Of a stretch of DNA of 64,000 bases, positions 1 to 11,207 are shown in pieces. The position numbers and the translations under genes are program-made. Numbering within the stretch: position 1 is the first letter of the stretch; every line of letters begins with the position of its first letter. The stretch lies in assembly GCA_951799405.1 (NCBI GenBank), contig OX637339.1:18724001-18788000 (forward strand). Direction: 5' to 3'. Below the pieces are notes generated by a model. That model ran no database searches. It was not told where the DNA came from and saw only the letters and a list, made by a program, of their open reading frames with translations. This DNA comes from Agapetus fuscipes. Its lineage: Eukaryota; Arthropoda; Insecta; Trichoptera; Glossosomatidae.

Positions 1-1
1 T

Positions 2-317
2 TCAATCAGCGCTTCGAGTCCTGCTTTTTCCACACCTGGTCTTCCAACTCAACAATTGCTGTCTCCGGAAGCTTCAGCTGATGTGTCTGATAACTTTTCA
101 AGTCCTCGTTCCCCTGATGGAATGTTTTCTCCGAAGCCTGCATCGAACACTCCTTACCTGTTGTCTGGATCGCCTGTCCATCACTTTGTGCCTGCGTCAG
201 CCGGGGGCAGTTCCACTTCGTCGTCCTGCCAAGATCCAGAACCTTCCACATCTGCTCATCAAGAGTTTGCGACTCCTGCGCCGGTTATGACACCAGCTGA
301 TCGAGTCATCAATTATG
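2..317 (+). CDS. Partial coding exon of an unidentified protein
   Basis: An open frame runs from the window edge without a stop to a good splice donor (ATG|GTGAGT at 318), giving about 105 residues. The peptide is rich in Ser, Pro, Thr and Ala with repeated SP/TP dipeptides and no recognisable domain, as in a disordered linker of a regulatory protein. A possible acceptor (ATTGCAG, ending 377) would join in phase to a short last exon of about 19 codons stopping near 437, inside a repeat. It is GC-richer than its surroundings, which supports real coding. It could equally be part of a transposon protein. I do not recognise the gene and propose no function. Confidence 0.45.
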
Positions 318-422
318 GTGAGTATTGAATCATGTGTATTTTAAAATACAATTTACTTCTTATTATTAGCATTGCAGGCTCAGGGCCGCCCGCATCAAAA
401 TCGTCCCGAAGCGCTATTCAGT

Positions 423-1150
423 CAGGCCCGGATTAAGGGCGGTTCGAGCGGTACAACCGAACCAGGGCCCCCACACTCGGGGGGCCCCCACAGGGCCAAC
501 AAAACTCTTATATGTTTGTATATTAAGGCTTTCACGGCCGGCACTTGACACAATCTTAAATTTTTTTTTTTCTCGGGTTGTGTAGCCATGTTCTATCGGA
601 AGTTTGTTACACTTTTTTGTTACACTTTTTTCCNNNNNNNNNNNNNNNNNNNNNNNNNNNNNNNNNNNNNNNNNNNNNNNNNNNNNNNNNNNNNNNNNNN
701 NNNNNNNNNNNNNNNNNNNNNNNNNNNNNNNNNNNNNNNNNNNNNNNNNNNNNNNNNNNNNNNNNNNNNNNNNNNNNNNNNNNNNNNNNNNNNNNNNNNN
801 NNNNNNNNNNNNNNNNNNNNNNNNNNNNNNNNNTATGTTTATCAGTGCCCAGGTCTTTCCGCGCATTTGTGACCAAAGGGGTCTCCGATGACAGACTTAA
901 TAGAAATTAGTTCACAAGCATTACAACAAAATATCTTTTGGGTGTACCTATGTCTTATGAGGCATACGCCCCCCCAAAAGCTAAAAAATATTGTATAGAA
1001 AAAACGTCAACCTACTTTTTTTTCGGAAAGAATATGCATATCTTTGAGGTTATGGAAAAGTAGGTGGGAAGGGGGGGGGATTTTCATGGAGAGAGGGTGG
1101 CGAGCCTTACCCCGCACCAGGGCCCCCAGAGGTGTTAATCCGGGCCCCTG
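423..1150. mobile_element. Possible hAT-like element with inverted ends
   Basis: The left end CAGGCCCGGATTAA and the right end TTAATCCGGGCCCCTG are inverted copies, and CAG/CTG ends are usual for hAT-type DNA transposons. A second inverted block containing CAGGGCCCCC lies just inside each end. The interior contains the 200-N gap, so length and coding content are unknown. No clean 8-bp target duplication is visible. Confidence 0.45.
634..833. other. Assembly gap (200 N)
   Basis: A run of exactly 200 N. All open frames crossing it are artefacts. Confidence 0.99.
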
Positions 1151-1779
1151 CTATTCTTCTTAATTCCTTACGGCGGCGAGATAGCGATTCGTGTCCAAAA
1201 ATAAGGTGCACTGTGATTTTTTATCTACGGAGCTCTTTCGCAAGCGCTAGCAAGCTCCGGCTTTGATTGATATCCAAAGTGTAAGGAATTTTGCAGAATA
1301 GCGCTTCAGGACTCTACGTATTGTGCCGCTTCTCTTCATGGTCCCCTTACTCCTAGGATTTCCGAGTCAGCCTTGACATCGTCTACCCACCGTATCCTGG
1401 GACTTCCAAGTGGTCTGACACCGGAGGGGGCACCATCCAAGACAGTTCTGATTATCTTGGGATCATCTGCACGCAAAAATCATGATAATAATACTTCAAA
1501 TTTACAAACATAGCGCCTTTTCGTGAGTAGTCACTTCGAAGGCGCTTTAGTATTAGTCTTTCGGTGATATAAACGCACAGCAAATCCACGGCTCATCCAC
1601 CACGCCCAAACTTAACCCTTGATACAAAAATAACAACAATCCTTGGACCAAATGCTACATTTCCGGCCTACTGAAGTCTTCTTGATTTCATTACTGACAC
1701 GATGTTTGTCTCTTGAAATATCGACATCAGCTCCGCGTGCGTACGGATGCGCCATCTATTACCCTTAGCTACAGGACCG
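1151..1779. other. Non-coding stretch, no feature recognised
   Basis: Unique-looking sequence with no supported gene. A motif AGCTCTTTCGCAAG near 1240 recurs in degraded form near 12480, so part of this may be an old repeat. Confidence 0.4.
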
Positions 1780-2000
1780 CGAGAATGCGACGAAGCGCTG
1801 TTTTTGTGTGAATCGCACCTCAAAAACCCTCTTTGAGGATGTTCGCTGCTGAAGAAATTACCGTTTCTCAACAAGACCCACTTGCTGTAAATCTCGATGC
1901 ACTTTTGAATAAGCACCGAAACGGGAAACCCTGGATGGGGATCGAACCCTAGTCCTCTGATTTTTAACGTATCTAGCGTCAACTGAGCTATCGAAAATCG
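1780..2000 (-). mobile_element. tRNA-headed SINE, chimeric type
   Basis: Read on the minus strand it starts with a tRNA-like promoter: box A TAGCTCAGTTGACGCTAGA and box B GGTTCGATCCC. A body follows with GTTTCCCGTTTCGGTG as in SINE-A, then CAGCAAGTGGGTCTTG as in SINE-B, and it ends in the GAGGTGCGATTCACAC tail shared with the AT-tailed SINE-B copies. It mixes parts of both families. Confidence 0.6.
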
Positions 2001-2663
2001 AAATATTTATTTATACAAACTAGGATAGAGTATCATGAATGTGTACTTGAAGAAAAATGAAAAGTTAAAGTGGATGTGAAAGTAAAGGTGTAAAATAATG
2101 AATCTACTCATGGAAGTATATCTATCGATGTATATCGATGTATCGAAGTATATCGTTCTATATATCGATGAATCTACTGACATTGTTTGGATATTTGTAA
2201 AGAAAGCACTCGAGAACATTTTTGAATTTGAAACTTCTATCTCGGCAAGCAAACGTAAGTTTTGTATGGGACTGCCATCCTTAGCAATCAAGAACAATAT
2301 ATTTTTTTGTCTTTTCCCTAACAACGCAGCCGGATAACGTTACAAAATTGTCTATGCCAATTAATTCGACCTCATTGAAAATGGAAGAATAAAATGGTTT
2401 TAAAAGTGTCATTTTGTCGCCTAAGCTTCTTTTCTTTCATATTCTCATCTCTTGTCTTAATTAGCATTTGTTTTTACTATTTTTGTAACTGTTCAGGACA
2501 ATTAGAACTATTCGCATGTGTTCTAGGATTTGCTCCAAAGTTTTCTGGGTCATGTAAGCTATTTTGAGACAAGTCCATGCCAAGTAACCCGTTGTTCCTA
2601 AAAACGGACCTTCTGGGTGGTTAATTACCAAAAACGTATTTCCGCACTTCGGTGCTTTTAGTG
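2001..2663. other. AT-rich stretch with ATCGATGTAT repeats
   Basis: No gene is supported. Positions 2110-2175 hold short degenerate repeats of ATCGATGTAT. A small perfect hairpin (CCGCACT/AGTGCGG) at 2641-2665 abuts the following SINE. Confidence 0.4.
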
Positions 2664-2985
2664 CGGTCGATAGCTCAGGTGGTAGAGTGCTTGCATTCCA
2701 TGCCGAAAGCTCGGGTTCGAATCCCACCGAGGGTGTCAGAAATGATTTCCCGTTTCGGTGTTTATTTCAAACCCCAAAATAAAATACCGGCAAGGTTTAC
2801 TCAGCCTTCACAAGAAATGAGTACCAGCACTCTCGGGAGCTGGGAAACCTCCACTTCAACTGAAGTGGTTGGCGTAAGGCCGGCCCCCTTACCTGTAAAA
2901 ATAAATAGGTTCAACTCGCCACATGCGACCCCTTCGGGAATAACGCGGCAAGAAGTTACACTTTATATGTAGCTTAGTTGCGTTT
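2664..2985 (+). mobile_element. SINE-A, full length
   Basis: This is the reference copy of family A. The tRNA-derived head has box A (TAGCTCAGGTGGTAGAG) and box B (GGTTCGAATCC). A ~200-bp body contains the palindrome CTTCAACTGAAG, and the 3' end is GTAGCTTAGTTGCG. The open frame across it is a by-product; near-identical frames recur in other copies because the copies are young. SINEs of this kind are transcribed by RNA polymerase III and mobilised by a LINE reverse transcriptase. Confidence 0.85.
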
Positions 2986-2989
2986 AATA

Positions 2990-3063
2990 GATGGATGTCG
3001 TGGTAGAGGAAGACCGAGAAAGGTATGGATGAATCAAATTTCTGAAATTGCGAATGCATGGGA
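2990..3063 (+). mobile_element. LINE reverse-transcriptase C-terminal fragment
   Basis: Translates to a GRGRPRKVWMNQISEI-type segment, the conserved region near the C-terminus of several LINE polyproteins in this window. Confidence 0.6.
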
Positions 3064-3065
3064 TA

Positions 3066-3245
3066 TCTAAATCTAAGTTGCAAAGATATGTATCATTTGA
3101 GATTCATATTAAATGCATTCCCACAAACAGAAACGCATAATTTCGCGCTCACACATGCCGCATGTGGACCTACAATATAAAAACCCAATCTCAAATGAAC
3201 ATAAGCCTTGCAACTCTTGCCGACCTCCTCTGAAACAGGGTTAGA
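3066..3245 (-). mobile_element. Family T (LINE 3' end) copy
   Basis: Tail CTAAATCTAAGTTGC at the left end and the TTTCGCGCTCACACATG core. Truncated inside the TTCAGGGAAGG block. Confidence 0.8.
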
Positions 3246-3269
3246 TTGATGATGGAAGAGCCCTGGCCA

Positions 3270-3470
3270 GTTGACCTGAGGATTTCTGGGACGGGAGGAC
3301 TCTACACTATGTGAGTGTGGAGCTCAGCAAACTATGGAGCACCTGCGGTGTTGTCCCTCCTGTCCGACAAGCTGCTCCACGGATGATATCTTTGCGGGAA
3401 ACCGAAGAGCTGTAGACATTGCTCGTTACTGGGCCAATACGGTGTGAAGCTGACACCAAGAAGAATCTAG
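3270..3470 (+). mobile_element. LINE 3' end with cysteine-rich C-terminus
   Basis: Encodes a CECGAQQTMEHLRCCPSC segment and ends RYWANTV-stop, then a short AAG-type tail. Almost identical to 23572-23765, and heavily 5' truncated. Confidence 0.75.
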
Positions 3471-3476
3471 GTACAT

Positions 3477-3692
3477 ATAATCTAAGTTGCAAAGATGTGT
3501 TGACATTTAAGATTCATATTAAGTGCATGCTCAGACACAGACACGTGTAAATTCGCACTTACAATTAATGCTGCATGTGTACCTACTTCAAATTAAAATC
3601 CAAACTTCGAAAGAACATAAATTCTGCAACTTTTGCCGACCTTCCCTGAAACAGGGGTGACATAGGTAAAGTGAACCACACTTCTCAGATTT
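3477..3692 (-). mobile_element. Family T copy
   Basis: Tail ATAATCTAAGTTGC at left, reaching GGTAAAGTGAACCAC. An older subtype with AATGCTGCATG in the core. Confidence 0.8.
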
Positions 3693-5835
3693 TTCATTTC
3701 GCATTCATCACCCTCGTTTAATTTTTCTCAGTAAGTAAGAAGTAATATTATGTTGAGCCTTTGTTTCATAAATTGTTTAAAATATGGTGAAATTAATATG
3801 GAAGCAAAGTCAAATTTCACAATGATTTCAATGCTATACATCTTATATATAAAAAAGGAGAGGGTATTTGCGTCTGTTTTTTTCGAATTTGCAAAAATGT
3901 TTTTCTAACAAGTGTTTCTATTGACAAACTGAACTAACGCTACGTTCCAGAATTTTTGGTGTTTGTTTGTTTGTTTGTTTGTTTGTCCGTTTGTTTGTTT
4001 GTATATTTGTACCATTATAGGCGCCCAGACCGTTCGCAGCACGATGCTGAAATTTTGCACACCCCCATAAAATGTCAGTGGCTAAACAACTGTCAAGGTC
4101 CGGATGACGTCACGTGCGTATTTCGCATACCTGCCATACAGACTGAAAATTGAAATCTTGCCGCTGGCGGCCATTTTAAATTTACAGGCTTGATATTCGA
4201 AACAGTCATGTCTCTTAGTAATTTCAACAACTTTTGGAAGAAATTTTTTCGCAAAAAGTAAATTCTTCAAACAAAATTTGTAAATACCTACATAGAAAAA
4301 AATAAAAAACAATAACTTTCAGGTGGCACATCGGGCGCATGCATAAAGTTGGAACATTGAAATTAGGCATGGTATCTGCACATAAACAGACTTAAATATT
4401 TTCAAAAGAACAACGAAATACATGAAGGATTAAGAGTAGTTGCCATACTTTTTTTTTGGTTTCTTCAATATTTAACATTCTCCTGGCGTTCATTTTAAAA
4501 GTCTGAAGGTTTTTTCTCAATGATCAATTTGGTTTTGCTTATGTCAACATTTTTTGAAAGAAAACTTTTTTCAATGACAATTTTTTTCCAACAAAGTTTT
4601 GAAAAACCTGATTTTCACAAAAAAGTCAAATTTATAAGTAAAAAAATCAACTGTTTTGATGCTACACAAACAATTATAATTTAGCGAAATGTAATGATAT
4701 GTAATAGGACAATCCCGCCAAGTGTATATTTTACATACCCGCGATACAAACTAAAAAAATATATTGCTCTGCAGGCGGCCATTTTAAATTCATAGGCCTC
4801 ATACTCGAATTTTGAATGCATTTTAGTAAACCCCATAAATGTTGGAAGAAACTTTTTTTCTACGGCAAATTTCTTTGAACAAATATTTAAAAAGTAAAAT
4901 TTCATACAAAGTGTCTTATATATAAAAATGAAAAAAGTTAAAAAGTTTTTTTTTTTTTAATTTTCAAAAGTCATTTTTTTCTTAGAGTTCTGTCGATGGG
5001 TCGAACGTTTTCCCATACTTAGATTTTTTGTAGATTGTGAGTTTAGGCATTTTAAGGTATCTTCAGGTACCAAGCAGTATCAGACACTAAAATATCGTGA
5101 AAAGTATCACAAGCAGTTTAAAGATGTCAAAAGATAATTCAGAGCAGGACGAGCAGTTTGAAGGCATTTCATGACAATACTGGAACAATCTAAAAATAAA
5201 AGCACCAGTACCAACAAAACAATGCCGTATAGCAAACGCAGTCATGTTTCATGCCACTATAAAACAATTGCAAGCAACATAGGAACGCTTAAGATACTAT
5301 TACCACCAAAACGAAAAAGAACAGAAAAAACAAGTCTCACACTTAATGATAATGAACGTATCGAGCATCATTATAAACCATCACCAGAAAAATAAAGAGC
5401 AGAAATAAAAAGCAGTATAAAGACTTCAGCACCTGCACAACAATAGGAAGTAGCACAATCAGGCCTGGGATTCTACCATAAAATTGTCCACTTTTGTTGT
5501 TGTTGTTGGTCAGTTCTCATGGATCTTTTAAAAATCAGAGCAGGGGTAAAGTGTGCTGGTGAAGCCGGACTTCAAACTAAAATGCCGTTATCGTGCGCGG
5601 CACGAGTAGGCAGGCTATTTAACTTAAATTCGTCTTTCGTGGATTAAAGATATTCGGAACATGAAAAGAATTCAATCACCTTTTTATCACAAAATTTATT
5701 AAATTATATCTTAAAGCATTCAATGAAATAAAGAACATATGGGCAAAAATTATGGCGAAGCCAGACTAAAACCAGCCCGGAGGGCCTAGCAGCCAACCGT
5801 GCGAGAGCGCGGTTTGGTCTGCTAGTCTATAATAT
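3693..5835. repeat. AT-rich region with two diverged direct repeats
   Basis: No gene is supported. A (TTTG)n run lies at about 3958-4005. Segments 4120-4300 and 4710-4910 are diverged direct copies sharing GGCGGCCATTTTAAAT and TTGGAAGAAA, about 600 bp apart. The open frames here are low-complexity Phe/Lys artefacts. Confidence 0.5.
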
Positions 5836-6524
5836 AAGTTGAACGAAAGTTGAAATTGTGGATGAATTTAGATACTTAGGAAGTATGTTTGAAAATAATG
5901 GAAAGATGACAAGAGAACTTGAGAATAGGGTGTGCAAGGGAAAGCAAGTGGTCGGTGCAATAGGAAGAATAGCAAAGAACAAGCGATTGACGATGGATCT
6001 GAGAATGGCTGTACACAATGGCATATTGTTACCGACTTTGATGTATGGAAGTGAAACATGGACAGTGAATGATAGTGAAATGAGTAAAGTATGTGCGGTG
6101 GAAATGAAGCATTTGAGAAGCATGACAGAAAAATCTTTGAGGGATAGAATTAGGAATGAATGGGTAAAAAAATAATGTAATTTGAAAGAGGATGTGAAAG
6201 TTAAAGTACAAAAGAATGTGATGAGATGGTTTGGGCATGTGGAAAGAATGAATGATGATAGACTGACAAAATATGTATACAAAGAAAGTGTGAAAGGAAA
6301 AAGAGGGAAGGGACGACCGAGAAAAGTATGGAGTGATCAGATTGAGGAGATTGTGAAAGAATGGGATATACAAAGTGAGCGTAAAAGAAGAAAATGCATG
6401 AAAAAGGTGATGGATATGAAGGAATTGAAAGAGGTATGTCAGGATAGGAAAAAATGGAGGCAACTCTGCAGAGGCTCTGGCCACCCCTAGCGGAATGGCG
6501 ACAGAGTTACAGTTACAGTTACGA
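5836..6524 (+). pseudogene. LINE beta: RT C-terminal region with one stop
   Basis: A single frame encodes the end of a non-LTR retrotransposon polyprotein: FRYLGS, then YGSETW near 6045, RWFGHVERM near 6225, KGRPRKVW near 6312, ending CRGSGHP-stop at 6490. One in-frame TAA at 6173-6175 interrupts it where related copies read Glu. The 3' untranslated end is short (GGAATGGCGACAGAG) with a (TTACAG)n tail. The catalytic palm and endonuclease are missing, which is typical 5' truncation. Several other pieces of this family are in the window. Confidence 0.85.
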
Positions 6525-6985
6525 TTAATATTCTTAAATGCATTCCAATAAGAAGGCACGTATAAGTTCGCGCTTAAAGGAAATGTCAGCGGAAAGCGTG
6601 GAACGGGAAGGCCGAGGAAAGAATGGTTAGACCAATTAGTTGAGATTGCGAAAGAATGGAAGCTGCAGAGTGAGAATAAGAGAAGAGTATGTATGAAGAA
6701 GGTGATGATTATTGAGGAAATGAAAGTGATTTGTAAGGACAGAAAAAAGTGGAGGCGCATCTGCGGAGGTACCGGCCACCCCTAATGGAACGGCGGCAGG
6801 ATACAGTACAGTATAGTTATATATGCCACATGTAGACCTACATTATAAAAATCCAAACCTCAAATGAACCTGCAACTCTGGCCGACCTTTCTTGAAACAT
6901 GCGTGACATTGGCAAATGTAAACCATTTTTTACAGTATGGGTGGTCAGCCTCATACCAACCTATTAGTCAAGGAATATTTCAATG
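6525..6985 (-). mobile_element. Family T copy interrupted by a LINE fragment
   Basis: T sequence runs to CGCGCTT at about 6575, is interrupted by 6576-6820, and resumes at ATGCCACATG to reach ACCAACCTATTAGTCAAGG. Confidence 0.75.
6576..6820 (+). mobile_element. LINE 3' end inserted in family T
   Basis: Encodes GRPRKEWLDQ and later KKWRRICGGTGHP-stop, then AACGGCGGCAGGATACAGT with a short (ATACAGT)-type tail. Related to LINE beta but a different subfamily. Confidence 0.75.
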
Positions 6986-7057
6986 CGAAGAAACATTTCA
7001 ATGCCTCGAAACAAAATTCGAAATTATTTTTGTATTAATAAAAAGATTAGTTTTTTT

Positions 7058-7275
7058 TTAACGGTTGGTATGAGGCTAACCACTCATGGTGTAAAAAATG
7101 GTTCAATTTGCCAATGTCGTCCCTGTTGTATGGAAGGTCGTCAAAAGTTGCAGGGTTTATGTTAATTTAAAGTTTGGATTTTAATTTGTAAGAACGCATG
7201 CTGTATGTTTAAGCGCGAACTTACACGTGCCTGTTTGTAGACGTTAATATAGCTTTGCAAATTAGATTAAAGACA
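7058..7275 (+). mobile_element. Family T copy
   Basis: GGTTGGTATGAGGCTAACC head to TTTGCAAATTAGATTAAAG tail; diverged. Confidence 0.75.
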
Positions 7276-7334
7276 CATGCAGCATGTGCAAGCGCAAACT
7301 AAGACGTGTCTGCCTTGGGTGTGCATTAAATATA

Positions 7335-7620
7335 ATACTAAAATGTCGTTGTTATGGCGCAAGTTATGTCGCAAGTGGGCTGAGCTTTCTAGCGTGTTTG
7401 GAAAAGAACAACGTTGGTTCGATCCCCGCTTGGGTCATTTGACCATAACTTTGACCCTGGTTTAACAGATGTTATTGGGTAATTATTATTATTTATTAGT
7501 GGTTAAATATTAAAATAAACAATAATGAATTATTAATTGATGAAATTAATACCTGTTTCTGGCCAGGCAAAAAAGGTTGGTGAATTGCATTCCTCTTCAC
7601 AAATCTATTTAAAAAAGAAA
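7335..7620 (+). mobile_element. SINE-C copy
   Basis: The tRNA-like head is weak at box A but has a clear box B (GGTTCGATCCC). A body with GACCCTGGTTTAACAGATG and, after AT-rich sequence, GGTTGGTGAATTGCATTCC follows. Both blocks recur in the same order at 49565-49760. Confidence 0.55.
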
Positions 7621-7865
7621 TATATATGTCAATGTACAATTTTTGCAACTTTGATTATGGATGTCCATTAACATAAATGCAGTTGACAATATACTCCAGG
7701 AAATGGGAACTCTCAAAATTGAATACATAATGATGTAAGGAGATAAGGTTTGTATTTAGAAAGCTGCCATTGGTACCGGAAATTCCTCAAATACCAAAAC
7801 AATAAAAGCAACCTTATCTGTCAACAATAATATTTACTAAAATTGACTGTAAAACCCATTTTTAA

Positions 7866-8492
7866 TCTGTAATCTAAGTTGCAAAGATGAATAACATTTA
7901 AAGTCATATTAAATGTATGCCCACAAACAGAAACGTCTAATTTCGCGCTCACATGTACGGAAGTGAAGCATGGACGGTGAATGATAGCGAAATGAGTAAA
8001 GTATGTACGGTGGAAGTTAAGCATTTGAGAAGCATGACAGGAAAAACTCTGAAGGATAGAGTTAGGATCAATGGGTAAAGAAAGAATGTAATTTGAAAGA
8101 GGATGTGAAAGTTAAGGTACAAAAGAAAGTGATGAGATAGATTGATAAAGTATATTTACAGAGGAAGTGTGAAAGGAAAAAAAGAGAAGGGACGAACGAG
8201 AAAAGTATGGAGTGATCAGATTGAGGAGATTGTCAAAGAATGGGATGTATACAAAGTGAGCGTGAAAGAAGAAAATGCATGAAAAAGGTGATGGATATGA
8301 ATGAATTGAAAGAGGTATGTCAGGATAGGAAAAAATGAAGGCAACTCTGCAGAGGCTCTGGCTACCCCTAGTGGAATGGCGACAGAGTTACAGTTACAAA
8401 TTCTGCATGTGTACTTGCAAATTAAAATCTAAACTTCAAATAAACATAAACCCTGCAACTCTTCCCGCCCTTCCCTAAAATAGGGGTGTCTT
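7866..8492 (-). mobile_element. Family T copy interrupted by LINE beta
   Basis: Tail ATCTAAGTTGC at left; T runs to TTCGCGCTCACATGTA (7953) and resumes at ATTCTGCATGTGTAC (8399). Confidence 0.75.
7954..8398 (+). mobile_element. LINE beta 3' end inserted in family T
   Basis: Begins in the YGSEAWTVND segment and ends GGAATGGCGACAGAG plus TTACAG tail. Frame shifts and stops make it non-coding. Confidence 0.8.
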
Positions 8493-8494
8493 AT

Positions 8495-8740
8495 CTAATC
8501 TAATCTAAGTTGCAAAGATATGTTACATTGGAGATTCACATTACATGCATTTTCACAATCAGACACGTACAAGTTCGCGCTTGCACATGCCGCATGTGAA
8601 CCTACAATATAAAAACCAAATCTCAAATGGACATACACCCTGCAACTTTTGCCGCCCTTCCCTGAAACAGGGGTCACATTGGCAAAAGTGAACCATTTTT
8701 TTGCAGCATGGGGGTCAGCTTCATACTTACCTTTTATGCA
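8495..8740 (-). mobile_element. Family T copy
   Basis: Tail TCTAATCTAATCTAAG at left (repeated tail unit). Nearly complete 3' block up to GTCAGCTTCATAC. Confidence 0.85.
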
Positions 8741-8769
8741 AGGAGCAAGGATAAGTTATAATAAAAAGA

Positions 8770-9114
8770 AGAAGTAAAATTGGTTTTATGATTTAGTTTT
8801 TATGTCCATGTATATATTGTGATTTATTGTTTTTAAAAAATGTAATTTGTCATGTATGTTCCTTGACTTATAGGTTGTTATGCGGCTGACCACCCATAAT
8901 GTAAAAATTGGTTCACTTTGCCAATGTCACCTCTGTTTCAGGGAAGGACGGCAAGAGTTGCAAGGCTTATGTTCATTTGAGATTGGGTTTTTATATTGTA
9001 GGTCCACATGCGGCATGTGTTAGCGCGAAATTATACATATCTGCTTGTGGGAATGCATTTAATATAAAACTTAAATGATATATATCTTTGCAGCTTAGAT
9101 TAGATTAGATTAGA
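8770..9114 (+). mobile_element. Family T copy with extra upstream sequence
   Basis: Contains ~100 bp of additional LINE 3' UTR (GTAATTTGTCATGTATGTTC) before TCCTTGACTTATAGG, and ends in three TTAGA-type tail units. Confidence 0.85.
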
Positions 9115-9149
9115 CAACTTGAAAAATTAATTACAGAGATAATGTCAAT

Positions 9150-9372
9150 CGGTCTAAATCTAAATCTAAATCTAAGCTGCAAGGATATACGTATCATTTG
9201 AAATTCATATCAAATGCATTCCCACAAGCAGACACGTATAATTTCGCGCTCACACATGCCGCATGTGGACCTGCAATATAAAAATCCAATTCTCAAATGG
9301 ACATAAGCCCTGCAACTCTTGCCGATCTTCCCTGAAACAGAGGTGACATTGGCGAAGTGAACCATTTTGTGA
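9150..9372 (-). mobile_element. Family T copy
   Basis: Tail with three CTAAAT units at left; stops at GAACCATTTTG. Confidence 0.85.
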
Positions 9373-9454
9373 GGTTCGTTTTTCAATCTACATGCACACA
9401 CACGAGCAGGCAGGTGTTCTTCTATTTTCTTTATATGAGAAAAATATACAGAAA

Positions 9455-9765
9455 ATGTCCACCCCTGTTTCAGGGAAGGGCGGCAATAATTGCAGAGCTT
9501 ATGTTCAGCTATTTTGTTTTTCGTATACAATATGTAGGTTCTAAGTTTCCTTGAATTATAGGATGGCATGAGGCTGACCACCCATACTGTAAACAGTGGT
9601 TCACTTTGCCAATGTCATCGCTGTTTCAGGGAAGGTCGGCAAAAGTTGCAGAGTTTACGTTCATTTGAGGTTTGGATTTTAATTTCTAAGTACACATGCA
9701 GTATTTGTAAGCCCGAACTTACACGTGTCTGTTAAGTGTTTATGGGGATACATTTAATATTAATT
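9455..9765 (+). mobile_element. Two adjacent family T pieces
   Basis: 9460-9510 is a short piece around CCCCTGTTTCAGGGAAGG. 9550-9765 is a longer copy from GAATTATAGGATGGCATGAGG to ATACATTTAATATTA, with its tail replaced by the following SINE-A. Confidence 0.7.
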
Positions 9766-10056
9766 GAAAGCTCGGGTTCGAATCCCACCGACAGGGTCAG
9801 AAATGATTTCCCGTTTCGGTGTTTATTTCAAACCCCAAAATAAAATACCGGCAAGGTTTACTCAGCCTTCACAAGAAATTAGTACCAGCACTTTCGGGAG
9901 CTGGGAAACCTCCACTTCAACTGAAGTGGTTGGCGTAAGGCCGGCCCCCTTACCTGTAAAAATAAATAGGTTCAACTCGCCACATGCGACTCCTTCGGGG
10001 ATAACGCGGCAAGAAGTTACACTATATGTGTAGCTTAGTTGCGTTTGCGTTGCGTT
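9766..10056 (+). mobile_element. SINE-A, 5' truncated
   Basis: Starts within the tRNA head just before box B (GGTTCGAATCC) and is otherwise almost identical to 2664-2985. Ends with TTGCGTTTGCGTTGCGTTT, a short tandem tail. Confidence 0.85.
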
Positions 10057-11005
10057 TACATGTTTATATAATATATTTGCAACTTAGATTATAGATTTTA
10101 TAGATAGCATACAAATACGCATATTTACACGTTCTTATTACTTAATTTAATTACCTAATTGAATTGTGCAACTTAGATTATGAATATTTAATTTCTTACC
10201 TTGTTGAAGGAAGATAGAATCTCCTGTTTTTCACTTAAAAATTACATTACGTTCACTGTGTTCCTCAATTTTCACTTATTTTTTCTACCCTCTATGAAAT
10301 ATTTTTTCTGTAAAACTTTTTAAAACCGTAAACATAAATAACAAATGACTACGTAAATGAAGAATTTTATTTTTAATTTATGAAGTTATTTAAACATTGA
10401 TTTATTAACATTTATTTAGTATTATTTCTTTAAATTGATTGCATATAATATCTAAAATAATTTGTCACAAATTTAAGAAATTGCATGTACATAAAGGTAT
10501 TCTTATTTTCTTCGGAGTGCATTTTCTCAAAAAAAGAAATAGCTCTAAAGACATTTTCGATTTCGAAACCTTGCATTGATGAAAGTTGTTACGTATTCAG
10601 GTGAATTTTCCATTTTGTGTACAGACTTTTTTTTATTCGTGTGACATTGCAAACTCCACTGAGTATCCGTGCATTATATAAAGTCGCATAATTTGTTTCG
10701 CTTTTTCTAAAACAAAATAACGAAGAGTGAATGAAACAGATATAGTGAGTTTATAAAAACGCTTGTAACGTGACAACACAGCTGATCGAAAACATGGCCG
10801 CCATTCGGGTATAGTGTGGTCGCGATAAAATGTAAACAATCTTATCTTTTCGTCAGGTAAACTTTTTTTAATAAAAAATCCAAAGAAGAACATAAATCAT
10901 AAGTGTCGTAAATCAAAGTAAGATTACCATAATATTATATTGATTTAAAAACTGACATTTTTTATTAGTAGCAATGATTTTAAATTATTGCAATCATAAA
11001 TAGAT
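10057..11005. other. AT-rich unique region, no gene seen
   Basis: Long A/T runs with no supported ORF. Two short TTGCAACTTAGATTAT matches near 10080 and 10170 are isolated family T tails. Confidence 0.5.
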
Positions 11006-11077
11006 CTCGAACAGCCATATGCGACCCCTTATGGTATAACGTAGGCAAGATGTTACACTTTATGTGTAGCCTAGTTG
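11006..11077 (+). mobile_element. SINE-A 3' end fragment
   Basis: CATATGCGACCCCTT through GTGTAGCCTAGTTG; no head. Confidence 0.7.
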
Positions 11078-11207
11078 AAAAAAAACTTGGATGGTTCAAA
11101 TTTCGGACATTAGCAATAAAACAGCAAATATTCAACCATGCTCACCATTAGAGAATCTTTTCTTGGAGAATAGTGCAGGTTTGGATTATTAATGGTATCC
11201 ATAATCT

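Noticed and set aside
414..910. ORFs across the N gap
   Set aside because: Translation of unknown bases.
2664..2736. tRNA genes at SINE heads (TAGCTCAG...GGTTCGAATCC)
   Set aside because: The A and B boxes are good, but the anticodon and acceptor stems do not close properly and the same head is followed by a SINE body in every copy.
6029..6760. 243-residue Phe/His-rich minus-strand ORF
   Set aside because: Antisense of LINE coding sequence; composition and position show it is a shadow.
9050..9180. Telomere-like TTAGG repeats
   Set aside because: The units are TTAGA/TTAGAT and form short tails of family T; not telomeric.
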